A stretch of 64,000 nt of DNA. It comes from Cinnamomum chago (Eukaryota; Streptophyta; Magnoliopsida; Laurales; Lauraceae). This document shows positions 33,980 to 44,700 of the stretch, one piece after another; the stretch's first letter is position 1, and the number at the start of each line of letters is the position of its first letter. The position numbers were made by a program, and so were the translations under genes. Where the stretch lies: NCBI GenBank assembly GCA_038049695.1, contig CP142453.1, forward strand, positions 33,770,501 through 33,834,500. The letters run 5' to 3'. The notes beneath the pieces are model-generated. The model worked only from the letters and a program-made list of their open reading frames with translations, had not been told where the DNA came from and made no database searches.

Positions 33980-34516
33980 TGATGGGACAGGCCCAATTGA
34001 CTCGGTCCGTAGTGACGAGTTAGGCCCGAACAGCTCGGTCCACGATAGCGGGTCAAGACCAACTGATCCAAGTCCATGATGAGCCCGGGTCGTCATCTAC
34101 CCGTTAAGGGCCGGGTCCGGATCCATCGAATGACAGTGTCAGCACACGCGTCGTTCCATCTACCGGCTTTCACCAAGTCCCGCGGAAGAGATCTTATCTG
34201 CTCATCTGTTGAGGACAGTGCGGGAGACTCCACCAAACTCGAGCGTACACCGTTTGAGATCGCGGGAGATCCTCCCCACCCGTTGGGGAAAGACTATAAA
34301 AGGAGAGTCCTACTAACGGAGGAATAATGGATTTTTCTCACTATCATTGTATCTGACTACCTTGTAATCTCCTCCCCGAAGAAGTAAAGCAATCCATTTA
34401 AGTGGACGTAGGTCACAATGACCGAACCACTATAAACTCTCTCTCTCTTCATTAATTTCACATCATTTACCAATCACTTGACCGGTGGTGCCCGAAAACC
34501 ACTTTTGGCATCATCA
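33980..34516 (+). repeat. 5' LTR of the gag-only element
   Basis: 537 bp. A TATA box CTATAAAAGGAG lies at 34294-34305; transcription would start near 34325. Its partner is 37400-37934. Confidence 0.9.
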
Positions 34517-34517
34517 G

Positions 34518-34537
34518 TTTGGCGCCGTCTGTGGGGA
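34518..34537 (+). promoter_or_regulatory. Primer binding site
   Basis: TTTGGCGCCGTCTGTGGGGA, one base inside the LTR end, a common primer site of plant Tat-type elements. Confidence 0.8.
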
Positions 34538-34565
34538 GAACAAAATTCCCTTTTTTCAAAAAGTC

Positions 34566-35915
34566 ATGCCGATCACCAGGTCAACAAGGCGACAAGATGG
34601 TAACCCCTCGCGCGAGGGCGAGGGTAATCCTCCACCGACCAACCCTGCACCGAATGCTCCCGCTCCCTCTCCCCAGCAGATGCTGGAGACAATGCAGCAG
34701 TTGGTAACTCAAAACCAACAAATACTGCAGCTCATGCTGGCGAGTCAGGGAGGAGTGCTAGGTGCAGGACCGCAGGAAGCACCACTCTCGGAGCAACTGG
34801 TCGCTCCACGCAGAGGGGCACCTCACCCGGGCGCCCGTCCACACGGTGCCCGGTGCCGAGGCGCCAATCGAGGCCGCCCTCACCTGAGCGCCCAACCCCT
34901 GGGCGCCCAGGGTCGAGGACCACAGCTGGGCGCCCAACCCCTGGGCGCCCATCCTCATGGCGCCTTGGGCGCCCGTCATCATGCCACCCACGCCCAGGGG
35001 ACATCTGATGGAGCTCCGCCGGTCGTCCCACACGGAAGACTCCTGGTTGATCCTGAAGACCGCGCTCATCTCGACGCACCCCCTCCCCCGGGCGGGTCGA
35101 ATCACGGTGGACTTCCACCCCCTCCCTCTGCTTCCAATCATGAGGATCCTGATTTCCAGGAGATGGGAAGTGGGAATTACAGCCTGGAAGACGAGAGTCG
35201 GTTCCAAGGTCAATCCAGAGAAGCTCCCAACCTTTGGGATGAGAAGTTCAAAGAGATGCAAAATCAGATTGGCAACGTCTTCAATGCCATGAAGGCACAG
35301 GTACCAGAATCTATTGACTACCTGGTACAGCGAACAAACACACCCTTCAAACCAGCCGTGGCGAACTATCCACTCCCAAAAAAATTCAAAATGCCGACCA
35401 TAGAGACTTTTGATGGAACCAAGGACCCGCTGGATCACTTGGAAACTTACAAAACCCTAATGCAACTACACAACATCCCTGACGAGATCATGTGTAGAGC
35501 ATTTCCAACTACATTGAAGGGTTCTGCAAGGCAATGGTTCTCCAGTCTCGCCCCAACCTCCATCTCCACCTTTTCAGAACTAAGCAAGTCCTTCGTGTCG
35601 CACTTCATTGGAGGACACCGCCACCAGAAGCCTGCCACCCACCTACTCAGCATAAAACAGGAACAAGATGAGAGTCTAAGGAGTTACCTCACTCGTTTTA
35701 ACGAGGAGGTCCTCCAAGTCGAGGAGCCCAACGAGAAAGTCACCATGACCGCCTTTCTGGGAGGCCTCCGCTCATCCCGTTTCCTCTTTTCAGTAATGAA
35801 GCGACCACCAAAGAGCATGCCAGAGCTGTTGTCAAAAACTCAAAAATATATAAATGCTGAGGAAATCAGCAGGTCCAGGCGAGGTGAATCATCTCATGGA
35901 TCGCCAAAAGCTTGA
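34566..35915 (+). CDS. Gag protein of a Tat-type LTR element
   Basis: 449 residues from the first ATG (MPITRSTRRQ); in-frame codons upstream begin only with GTG. The N-terminal third is rich in Pro, Gln, Arg and Gly, with repeated LGAQ/LGAH words encoded by CTGGGCGCCCAG palindromes (34829-34974). The Retrotrans_gag domain covers about residues 273-420 and shows FDGTKDPLDHL, ARQWFSSL, and ESLRSYLTRFNEE. There is no zinc knuckle, protease or pol after it. The stop falls within the first unit of the tandem array at 35908. The product would form the particle packaging the element RNA. The frame is intact. Confidence 0.85.
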   Translation: MPITRSTRRQDGNPSREGEGNPPPTNPAPNAPAPSPQQMLETMQQLVTQNQQILQLMLASQGGVLGAGPQEAPLSEQLVAPRRGAPHPGARPHGARCRGANRGRPHLSAQPLGAQGRGPQLGAQPLGAHPHGALGARHHATHAQGTSDGAPPVVPHGRLLVDPEDRAHLDAPPPPGGSNHGGLPPPPSASNHEDPDFQEMGSGNYSLEDESRFQGQSREAPNLWDEKFKEMQNQIGNVFNAMKAQVPESIDYLVQRTNTPFKPAVANYPLPKKFKMPTIETFDGTKDPLDHLETYKTLMQLHNIPDEIMCRAFPTTLKGSARQWFSSLAPTSISTFSELSKSFVSHFIGGHRHQKPATHLLSIKQEQDESLRSYLTRFNEEVLQVEEPNEKVTMTAFLGGLRSSRFLFSVMKRPPKSMPELLSKTQKYINAEEISRSRRGESSHGSPKA

Positions 35916-36293
35916 CCTACCTCTGCACTGTTCTCAAACAGGCAGCCTATATATCCAGCTTAGCGGCTCTCTCGTGGGTCGCCAAAAAAGCTTGGCCTCT
36001 GCACTGTTCTCAAACAGGCAGCCTATATATCCAGCTTAGCGGCTCTCTCGCGGGTCGCCAAAAAAGCTTGGCCTCTGCACTGTTCTCAAACAGGTAGCCC
36101 ATATCTCCAGCTTAGCGGCTCTCTCGCGGGTCGTCAAAGAAGCTTGGCCTACCTCTGCACTGTTCTCAAACAGGCAGCATGTCTCCAGCTTAGCGGCTCT
36201 CTCGCGGGTCGTCAAAGAAGCTTGGCCTACCTCTGCACTGTTCTCAAACAGGCAGCCAATCCCTAAACTTAGCGGCTCTTTCATGGGGTGCCA
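35908..36293 (+). repeat. Tandem array, five units of 76-79 bp
   Basis: Each unit reads AAGCTTGGCC...CTCTGCACTGTTCTCAAACA...AGCTTAGCGGCTCTCTCGCG. Units begin near 35908, 35986, 36061, 36137 and 36215. They differ by a few bases and by an optional TACC. Such arrays are typical of the 3' internal region of Tat-type elements. Confidence 0.9.
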
Positions 36294-36529
36294 AAAGCAC
36301 GATCTCAAAAGGCAGGATCCTGAAACTCGGGTCATCTACAAAGGACTACATTAAATTAGCGCTGGCCTAATACGGTCCTCTCGCCCAAAAACAACTTGCC
36401 ATTTTTCCTCCTTGCTCGCCTGGATCAGCATCTCTCGGTACTTGATGGACTGGAGTAGCCTGCTCACCCGAGTGCTCGCCCACATTGGCACAGCAGCCAT
36501 TCAATTGTTAAAAAAAAAAAATCTCGCCT

Positions 36530-37200
36530 AGCAGCAACAGGCACCAGCACCCAGCAGCCTGGGCGCCCAACACCAGCAGCAGACCAGCCTGGGCGCCCAG
36601 CACCAGCAGCAGGCTGGGCGCCCACATGCCTGCTCGCCCGCGCGCCTGCGCGCCCTCGTCCGCGCACTCCTGCGCGTGCCTGAGCTCGCCCGTGCCCGCG
36701 CTCGCCCGTGCCCGCTCTCGCCCGCGCCTGCAGCGCCCTCGCCCGCGGCCGCAGAGCCCTCGCCCGCGCCTGCAGCGCCCTCGCCCGCGGCCGCAGAGCC
36801 CTCGCCCGCTTCCGCGCCCGCGCCCTCGCCCACGCCCGCGCCCACGCACGCCTGCGCCCGCCTGCGCTCGCCCGTGCCCGCTCTCGCCCGCGCCTGCAGC
36901 TCCCGCGCTCTCCTGCAGCGCCCTCGCCCGCGGCCGCAGAGCCCTCGCCCGCTCCTGCAGCGCCTGCAGCGCTCGCCCGCGTCTGCAGTGCCCTCGCCCG
37001 CGCCTTGGGCACCCAGCACCCTTGGCCGCCAAGCATCCCAGCAGCCTGGGCGCCCAGCACCCCAGCAGCAGGCTGGGCGCCCAGCATCCGCGCGCACGCG
37101 CTCCTCGCTCTCGCCCATCTCCTCCATGCTCCTCGCCCAGGCTGGGCGCCCAGCAGCAAGCACTGCAGCCTGGGCGCCCTGCACCTGCCCCGTTCAGCAC
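36530..37200. repeat. GC-rich low-complexity block
   Basis: Alternating CTCGCCCGCGCCTGCAGCGC-type units and CTGGGCGCCCAG palindromes. It is open on both strands in several frames because stop codons are rare at this composition, so no protein is called. It is internal noncoding sequence of the gag-only element. Confidence 0.8.
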
Positions 37201-37389
37201 TTCCGTCTCGCCAGCAAGAGTTTTTGGTCCGGGGGCGCTGCCCGCCGGGGGACACCCCCGGACCCCCTATGCAGAGGGCATATATTAAAAGGAGGTTCAG
37301 TGTTCAGAAAAGCTACAAATTGCTTGGCATGAAGAAGCCTAGATTTTCCAAATGTCTCCCTTTCAAAGCCTTCTTTGGCGCGAGACATT

Positions 37390-37399
37390 GAGGGGCAAA
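37390..37399 (+). promoter_or_regulatory. Polypurine tract
   Basis: GAGGGGCAAA immediately before the 3' LTR start TGATGGG. Confidence 0.75.
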
Positions 37400-37934
37400 T
37401 GATGGGACAGGCCCAAATGACTCGGTCCGTAGTGACGAGTTAGGCCCGAACAGCTCGGTCCACGATAGCGGGTCAAGACCAACTGATCCAAGTCCATGAT
37501 GAGCCCGGGTCGTCATCTACCCGTTAAGGGCCGGGTCCGGATCCATCGAATGACAGAGTCAGCACACGCGTCGTTCCATCTACCGGCTTTCACCAAGTCC
37601 CGCGGAAGAGATCTTATCTGCTCATCTGTTGAGGACAGTGCGGGAGACTCCACCAAACTCGAGCGTACACCGTTTGAGATCGCGGGAGATCCTCCTCACC
37701 CGTTGAGGAAAGACTATAAAAGGAGAGTCCTACTAACGGAGGAATAATGGATTTTTCTCACTATCATTGTATCTGACTACCTTGTAATCTCCTCCCCGAA
37801 GTAGTAAAGCAATCCATTTAAGTGGACGTAGGTCACAATGACCGAACCACTATAAACTCTCTCTCTCTTCATTAATTTCACATCATTTACCAATCACTTG
37901 ACCGGTGCCCGAAAACCACTTTTTGGCATCATCA
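37400..37934 (+). repeat. 3' LTR of the gag-only element
   Basis: 535 bp, near-identical to 33980-34516. Its TATA box CTATAAAAGGAG is at 37714-37725, and the LTR ends 206 bp before the DUF247 ATG on the same strand. Confidence 0.9.
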
Positions 37935-37997
37935 ATTACTTTCCAAAGAACTCTCTTTCCGTGCATATGCTCTAAGCGAGCCTTCATCTTTCTCCAT

Positions 37998-38024
37998 GCA
38001 CATATATATATATATATATAAAAT
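37998..38024 (+). promoter_or_regulatory. (TA)n with TATAAAA, possible native DUF247 TATA
   Basis: An ATATAT run ending TATATAAAATG about 120 bp before the DUF247 start codon. Confidence 0.4.
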
Positions 38025-38140
38025 GTAACCTGCATTCCATCAAATGTTCATATGCTTTTGATTGATATATAGTTGAGTAGAGTCTGGCAGGAAGTAGTGA
38101 GAAGGATCAATTGCTCCACAGTGGGGAATGGTTGGTCGAT

Positions 38141-39610
38141 ATGTTGGAAAAACATAACCAGCAAACCAGTTCCAAACCAGAAATAGGAAAAGTTCCCCGC
38201 ACACTCCGAGAGATCAAATCAAATGAAAATTGTTTCGATCCCTCGGTGGTTGCCTTGGGCCCTTACCACCATGAAAACAAGCTTCTCAAGCCTATGGAGA
38301 GCTCCAAGAAAGAAGCAGCCTGTTGGTTCGTCAAGCTGTTGGCATGCCCCGGTTCAGCCAATACTTATTGCAGCAGTAAGGTAAGAGAAATCTATGATAA
38401 ATTTGTAACAAAGGTCACAAACATTTCACCCAAAGAACCAGTTGCCACAGCCGAAAATAATCAAACCCAAACTTCTGTAAACTCTACAACTGCTAAAAAG
38501 AATCTCAAAGATTGGTATGTGGCGGATGAGTCCTTAAAAAAGTTCAATGATGAAGAGTTCAACCACATGATGTTCTTAGATGGTTGTTTCATCTTGTATT
38601 TTATCGATCTTGTGGTGAACAATGGCAATAGCATGACGATCACTCGCATAAATCAACCTTTAATTATGAGTGACATGTTCTTGCTCGAAAATCAAATCCC
38701 ATATGTGGTTCTTGAAGCTTTGATGAAATTGATGGATGAAGAAAGAACGAACCTGGAGGCTGGACAAAGCTCAAATAACAAGCAAAAGAAAATAGACATT
38801 GACTCCTTCATCTGTTTATGCTTTCTCCCTAGACATGCATCCGCCCATTCATCGTCGTCACTAGTGTCACCGTGTTTGGGGCCATTGATTAGTTTAACCA
38901 AGGAGATGAGGGATGAGAAGAGTGATAATAAGGCTGATAGAACAAACTCTGAAGGAATTGAAAAGATTTACAGAATCCTTCACCTCCTTGATTTTCTTAG
39001 AATCAAGCTCATTGGTGGTCCACCCAAACTCTCTGCTCACGGGTCCCAGGACTACTATTTTCGATCGATTATGGAGCTTAAAGCTGCAGGGATCAAAATC
39101 CACAGAAGCCCTTCCAGTTCCAGGCACTTGAATGAGATTAAATTCAAAAAGGGGTTCATCTATGGTGAACTCTTGCTACCACAGATGATCATAGATGATG
39201 GGACCAAGACCTGGCTGCTCAATCTAATTGCATTTGAAATGTGCCCTCAAGGCCCATCTAGCTCTGATGGCACAATCACCTCTTACATATGTTTTATGGA
39301 CTCTCTCATCGATCAGGCGGATGATGTGAAGGAGCTTCGCTCTAAGGACATTCTACTGAATCGCCTTGGCAGCGACGAAGAGGTGGCCAAGCTCTTCAAT
39401 GAGGTGGCGAATAACTTGGTTCCCAACCCCAGGGTTTATGTTGAGACCAAGGAAGCCATCCAATCACACTGTAAGAGTAGATGCAAGGTATGGTTTGCTG
39501 AAATGTTGTACGCCCATTTCAGTAGCCCATGGACTGTTATCTCTCTAATTGCGGCCATTTTCCTTCTGTTTTTTACTGTGATCGAGACCGTTTACACTGT
39601 CTGGAATTGA
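38141..39610 (+). CDS. DUF247 family protein (UPF0481 type)
   Basis: 489 residues from the first ATG (MLEKHNQQTS); in-frame codons before it also look homologous (GEWLVD), so a start in an upstream exon, joined at the acceptor CTCCACAG, is possible. DUF247 hallmarks are visible: VALGPYHH at 37-44, MMFLDGCFILYF at 143-154, DMFLLENQIPYVVLEAL at 178-194. A C-terminal membrane anchor (SPWTVISLIAAIFLLFFTVI) lies near 462-481. The family is plant-specific, expanded, and mostly of unknown biochemical role; in grasses, members sit at the self-incompatibility loci. The upstream region is occupied by a retrotransposon LTR in the same direction. The frame is intact. Confidence 0.9.
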   Translation: MLEKHNQQTSSKPEIGKVPRTLREIKSNENCFDPSVVALGPYHHENKLLKPMESSKKEAACWFVKLLACPGSANTYCSSKVREIYDKFVTKVTNISPKEPVATAENNQTQTSVNSTTAKKNLKDWYVADESLKKFNDEEFNHMMFLDGCFILYFIDLVVNNGNSMTITRINQPLIMSDMFLLENQIPYVVLEALMKLMDEERTNLEAGQSSNNKQKKIDIDSFICLCFLPRHASAHSSSSLVSPCLGPLISLTKEMRDEKSDNKADRTNSEGIEKIYRILHLLDFLRIKLIGGPPKLSAHGSQDYYFRSIMELKAAGIKIHRSPSSSRHLNEIKFKKGFIYGELLLPQMIIDDGTKTWLLNLIAFEMCPQGPSSSDGTITSYICFMDSLIDQADDVKELRSKDILLNRLGSDEEVAKLFNEVANNLVPNPRVYVETKEAIQSHCKSRCKVWFAEMLYAHFSSPWTVISLIAAIFLLFFTVIETVYTVWN

Positions 39611-40206
39611 GGGCTTGGTTTGGACTTTTAAATGATTCCTTTTGTTTATTTGATTTTAGTGATTTGTGTGTCAGATTAATAAGGATCTCACTAGTTTCAA
39701 GAACTCCTTGTTAGATATATACTAGTGAGTATGATTTGTATTCGATTCTCAGTTTGCTTTTATTATTTTATTTGATGCTTAAATACCTCGCTCTCTTTGG
39801 AAGTTCTTGATGATCAAAGTTGATTGATCGATGTTGAAAGATTTTCTCAGTGTGGTAGACTAGAGAATCTCTGTTGCATTTCAATTCAAACACTGTAAAT
39901 AGATTGTGTGTATAAATACGTATACTTCTGAAAAAGATTAGAAAGATTGTCATATGGAAACCCCCCCCCCCCAAAGCTGTTACGTGTGCAAAAACCTTTA
40001 TTAACTAAGAACTTGTGGTGCAATTTGGTTAGTATTTAGCTTGTGATATTCGGCTTTTACACTTGATCTAAGAACAGTTGGTTGCTTTTTAAGGTACTAT
40101 TAAATTAAGATGTGAGCACGATGAAATATGATCAGCAATCATCTTGACGTCTACCAAATAAGCTTAAGAGAATTGTTAATGAAGAATCCCTCAATTTCCA
40201 CTCTTT
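39611..40206. other. DUF247 3' flank
   Basis: AT-rich sequence that probably includes the 3' UTR. A run of 12 C stands at 39961-39972. Nothing else is recognised. Confidence 0.5.
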
Positions 40207-40222
40207 ACTTTCTGTTTCGGTT
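40207..40222. repeat. LINE target-site duplication (left)
   Basis: ACTTTCTGTTTCGGTT; repeated with one C/T change at 45597-45612. Confidence 0.8.
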
Positions 40223-40310
40223 TAAAATGGGTGGCCTCCTCATGGCGTCTGTCTAGGCCATGTCTGATTTCTCTCACAGAAAAGGGTAATTTCATCTTCA
40301 GATTTCACTC

Positions 40311-40313
40311 TAA
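40311..40313. repeat. Tourist target duplication TAA (left)
   Basis: TAA before the MITE; the same triplet follows at 40643-40645. Confidence 0.6.
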
Positions 40314-40642
40314 GGGCCTGTTTGGATAAATGAGGAGTGGAGTAAAATGAAGTGGATTTCACATGTGAAGTGGAGTAAAGAGAAGTAGGTTGAAATTAAA
40401 GTAGAGTACTTCACTTCACTTCATTTGAATGCTTATTTTGAAGTTAAGGTTTGGAGTATAATCAACTTTTACTCAAGAAAATTGAAGTATTTTGAGTTGA
40501 CGTGAAATAGAGTACATGTGACTTCACAATATTACTTTATTCATTGGGCCAGACTCATCCAAACGGGGTAGAGTTGATATTTTAGACTGTTAGGACCCAT
40601 TTAACTTCACTCTACTTCATTTTTTGCCTATCCAAACAGCCC
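40314..40642. mobile_element. Tourist-like (PIF/Harbinger) MITE
   Basis: 329 bp. The ends are GGGCCTGTTTGGATAAATG and the inverted TATCCAAACAGCCC, with duplication TAA. Subterminal GAAGTG/CACTTC words are also inverted. It splits the LINE ORF1, because the protein-like reading resumes across it once it is removed. Confidence 0.85.
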
Positions 40643-40645
40643 TAA

Positions 40646-41742
40646 GGAAGACAAGGACGATATGGTCAACTACAGTCACCTTCTCATGGAAGGGAAGAAA
40701 CTTATTCTTCGTCCATGGTCTCCAGGTCAGGACGAGTCCTCTTGGCTATCGGAAGCACCGGTTTGGATCAGGCTTAGAGGTCTACCCTTCCATTGTTGGA
40801 GTAGCGATATCCTCATGTCGATTGCGGCCTCAATAGGGAAACCGGCCTCTTCGTATGGACGAAATTACCGCTAAGCAAAGGATGTTCTCCTTTGCAAGAG
40901 TCCAGGTGCTTCTAAATGTGGCAACTCCTTCTCCAAAGAGCCTCTCAGTTGAACTGGAAGGAGAGGGCTCAATCCAAGTGGAAGTTCAGTATGAATCTTA
41001 CCCTTGCTCAGAATGCCTCTCGACTGGACATTTATCTACAAAAAGTCCGTTCAGATTGAGGCTAGGTCTACTGAAGACTCTTGTTCGAGATGCTGTGCTG
41101 ATTGCTCCTTTTACCTCGAAGGACCAGGAACTAGTGGAAGGAGCCAGGCTTCAGGCTTTCCCAGAAGTCTTCATTGACTCAGGGTCATCTCCTAAAATAG
41201 AGGTAAATCCTATAGAGCAATGTACCACGAGCCCCCCAGTCACCCAGGTATCTTCCCAGCCTCTCACCACCCTCTTTCCCTCTTCCCAGATCATCTCCAC
41301 CTCCTCTCCTCCATCATCCTTTGCAATATCAAATGATATCAATCCGGTCTCAGAGAAACCCTTACACAATTCCCCCCTTCCAGATACCGTTACTGGCCCA
41401 CTTCCTGTTGATCATCCTCTAGCACCTCTCCCCTCGGATGTGGTCATTGAGATCCTGGACAAAATTCCTGCTCCCACCTTGGATTGCTCCAATGTCTTCT
41501 CTATCCTGGAAAATTGCACTTTAGCTGATCCTACCCTTTCCACTGCCAACCTGAAAAGACTGTCAGCAGCTCCTCCTATATTAAAGAGGATCACTCCTGA
41601 ACAAGTCTCAGCTTCAGCTCACAATCCTTTTCCTTCCTTTATTCCTTCCTCTTTTCCTAATCCAGCCCCCAACAGTGATATCTCCTTAGTGGTAGACCTC
41701 TCCCCTTTCAAGGTGAAAACTTCTAGGAAATCCAAAGGTTAA
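40646..41742 (+). pseudogene. LINE ORF1 (DUF4283, zinc-knuckle) remnant
   Basis: The reading HLLMEGKKLILRPWSPGQD and PVWIRLRGLPFHCWSSDI is DUF4283 of plant L1-like ORF1. A frameshift near 40855 moves the reading to a 295-codon frame beginning MDEITAKQR, followed by a zinc-knuckle-like segment (YPCSECLSTGH) that lacks its later ligand residues. A Pro/Ser-rich tail runs to the stop at 41742. The N-terminal part of the domain lies before the MITE at about 40262-40313. This is an RNA-binding particle protein of the LINE, now inactive. Confidence 0.75.
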
Positions 41743-41748
41743 AAACCT

Positions 41749-41762
41749 CCCCCCCCCCCCCC
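41749..41762. repeat. Homopolymer run of 14 C
   Basis: Lies between LINE ORF1 and ORF2. Confidence 0.85.
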
Positions 41763-41776
41763 AAACTAGTCCATTA

Positions 41777-44700
41777 ATGGTTAAAATCATTTATTGGAAT
41801 TGCAGGGGCTTAAATAACACCCCCACAAAAAATATGGTTCAACACCTTATATCAACTCACTCCCCTGACATTCTTTTCCTCTCTGAACCCAAATCATCCC
41901 TGGATTCCTTTTCTAATGGTAGTCTCCCCCTTAGATATACCCCTTCTTTCTCCAATGCAGAAAATTCCTTGTGGTGTCTCTGTAACCAAAGTACCAACCT
42001 TTCCTTTAACCTTATTGACCACTCCTCCGAACACGTCTCTATCTCCATTTATGCTTCTCCCCTATCCCCCTATAGTGTAATTGCTGGTGTATATGGCTCT
42101 ACTGATTATAGGCAAAGGAGGATTCTCTGGGATTATCTGATCCACAGTCCCTTTACCAATCAGCCCTGGTGTGTAATTGGAGATTTTAATGCCATTCTTT
42201 TGGCATCTGAAAAACTCAGCATCCGCCCCCCTTCTCCTCTCTCGGTTAGGGAGTTCCATGAGATGGCCATAGCAGCCGGCCTGAAAGACTTGGGTTTCAG
42301 AGGTAATAGCTTTACTTGGGCTAATAACAGACAAGGTCAAGCCTTTGTGGCTGCAGGGCTGGACAGAGCTTTTTCCAATTCCAATTGGCTAGACTCATTT
42401 GAAGATCCAATGGTGAACCATCTTCCCAGAATTTCTTCTGATCACAGCCCCATAATTCTTGCTCACAAGCAAAGTCCATCCTTCTTCAACAAGCCTTTTA
42501 GATTTGAGGAGAAGTGGTTCTCTCATGATTCCTTCTTCAAGATTATTGAAGATAGCTGGGCCACTCCCTGCTACGGTTCTCCCCAGTTCATCTTAGCTAG
42601 TAAACTAAAAATCCTTAAGCTTAACCTCAAGACCTGGAGCAAAGAAGTTTACGGCCATTTCAAGATCCGAATTGCTGAGGCTGAGCCCTTGTCCTGGCCA
42701 AAGAAGCAGCTTTTGAGGAGCAGCCAAGCGACCTCCTTCTCAAGGACCTAAATCTAGCTAAAGCTTCTCTCCATAATTGGCTTAATGCAGAGTTTACTCA
42801 CTGGAAGCAGAGGGCGAAGGTTAAGTGGCTTCATGATGGGGATAGAAATACTAAATTCTTCCACCTCTCTGCTAAGGCTAAAGGCATTTGAAATCGCATC
42901 GACAAGGTTATGGTAGATGGTAACCTATTTGAAGATAGTATTCAGATTAAAGATCAAGCTGCAATCTTCTTTGCAAACCTCTTTCAAGTTGATCCGGTCA
43001 TCCCTGAGGAAGACCATTTTCACATGGATGGCCCATCTATTTCGGATGAGCAAAACCAGATCCTTGCAGCCGTTCGCTCTTCGGAAGAAATTAGAAAGTC
43101 TATCTTCCACCTTAAAAGGAGTAGCTCCCCTGGGCCTGATGGGTTTTTTGGAGTCTTCTTCACCAAATGTTGGCATATTGTAACTAAAGAAGTGATAGAG
43201 GCTGTCATACACTTCTTTTCTTCTGGTCATTTGTTAAGAGAAACCAATGCCTTCTTCATATCCCTTATTCCAAAGAATTCCACTCCTGAAACCTTCTATG
43301 ATTATAGGCCTATCAGCCTATTGAACTTCACCTACAAAATCTCATCCAAAATTTTAGCCTCCAGGCTCTCAAGCATCCTTCCTCTCCTAATCTCCCAAAG
43401 CCAAATAGCTTTTGTCCCAAGCAGGTCAATCCACCACAATGTTGCCTTAGCTCATGACCTTATCTTCGGTTTGGATCAATCTTGATTAGGGAGATAATCT
43501 ATACAAGTAGAGGCTCGGTCCTTATAAACAACAGCCCTAGTGGTTTCTTCTCTTCTTCCTGTGGTCTGCGCCAAGGGGATCCTTTGTCGCCCTATTTATT
43601 CATCTTAGCAGAGGAGATTCTCAGCCTTCACATTGAGCACCTCAGATCTACAAGGAAAATAGTGCCAATATCCCCCGTTCCTTCCACTCCTTGCCACCTG
43701 CTTTTATGCAGACGACATTTTGCTTTTCCTTAAAGCTCACAAGTCAGGGATGAGACAAATCCAGGGGTTGCTTTCCAGGTATCAATTCTCCTCGGGCTTG
43801 TGCTTCAACCTCTTGAAGAGTAACCTCTACCTTGGAAAATGCTCAGCTAGAAAAGCTCAAATGGTCTCTGAGATTCTCCTTATCACAAGGGCCACTCTCC
43901 CCTCCGTCTACCTCGGAGTTCCCATCTTCTTTGGTGACTCTAGACACCTCCATTTCAACAAGCTTTTGGACTCAATTAGAGCTAGGCTGGATGGTTGGAA
44001 AGTCAAATGCCTTTCCTTTGCTTGTAGGCTAATTTTGGTCAAGCACGTGCTTTCCTCCATCCCCCTTCATATCTCTCTTGTTATTCCTATCCCTTCGAGA
44101 GCGTGTCTTCAGATTGAAAAGCTCATGAGGAATTTTTTATGGTCGTCTAGCTCCGATAAAAAGAGGAGTAACATGGTGAAATGGGATCAGGTCTGCGTGC
44201 CTAAAGCTGAGGGAGGCTTGGGTCTGTGTAGGGTGAAGGAGTTCAATGAGGCCTGTATGTTGAAGATGGGTTGGACAGCTGTAACTTCGGATTCTCTCTG
44301 GGCTTCTTGGTTCAGAGCCAGATACTTCAGGCATTCTCCCGTTTGGTTCCCTGGCAACCCTAAATCTGGGTCATGTATCTGGAAAAGAATTAGGTCCTTG
44401 GCTATAGTCCTTCAGCAAGGCAGTCGCTGGACTTTGGGAAATGGCCACAAAATCCTGGTATGGTTTCACAACTGGATTGATCAAGTCCCCATTGCTCAAA
44501 GGTTCCCCCTCTTCCAATTCTCAGTTGAAGATAAGGTGGCGGACCTAATTCAAGGTAATGCCTGGATCATCCCTGCTACCATTCAGGAAGAGGTTCAGAA
44601 CTTTCTCCTTCAGCATACGAGTCAAATTGAGCTCTCAAGTACTCATACCCCGGAAAAGTTTTTTTGGAAAGGTTCTACATCTGGGGCCCTCACTCTCAAT

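Larger units (their letters stand above)
33980..37934 (+). mobile_element. Gag-only, non-autonomous Tat-type LTR element
   Basis: About 3.96 kb. The 537- and 535-bp LTRs start TGATGGGACAGG and end CATCATCA, and are flanked by ATTAC on both sides. It has a primer site TTTGGCGCCGTCTGTGGGGA, a gag gene and a polypurine tract, but no pol. The primer site, gag type and internal tandem repeats fit the Tat branch of Ty3/gypsy. By eye the LTRs differ at about seven sites, so it moved recently. It must have borrowed reverse transcriptase and integrase from another element. Confidence 0.9.

Noticed and set aside
35908..36293. Regularly spaced repeats considered as a CRISPR-like array
   Set aside because: Whole 76-79-bp units repeat with no unique spacers, in plant retrotransposon DNA.
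36464..37391. Frames of 218-263 codons in three frames of each strand
   Set aside because: Caused by a GC-rich, stop-poor repeat block; no conserved domain visible.
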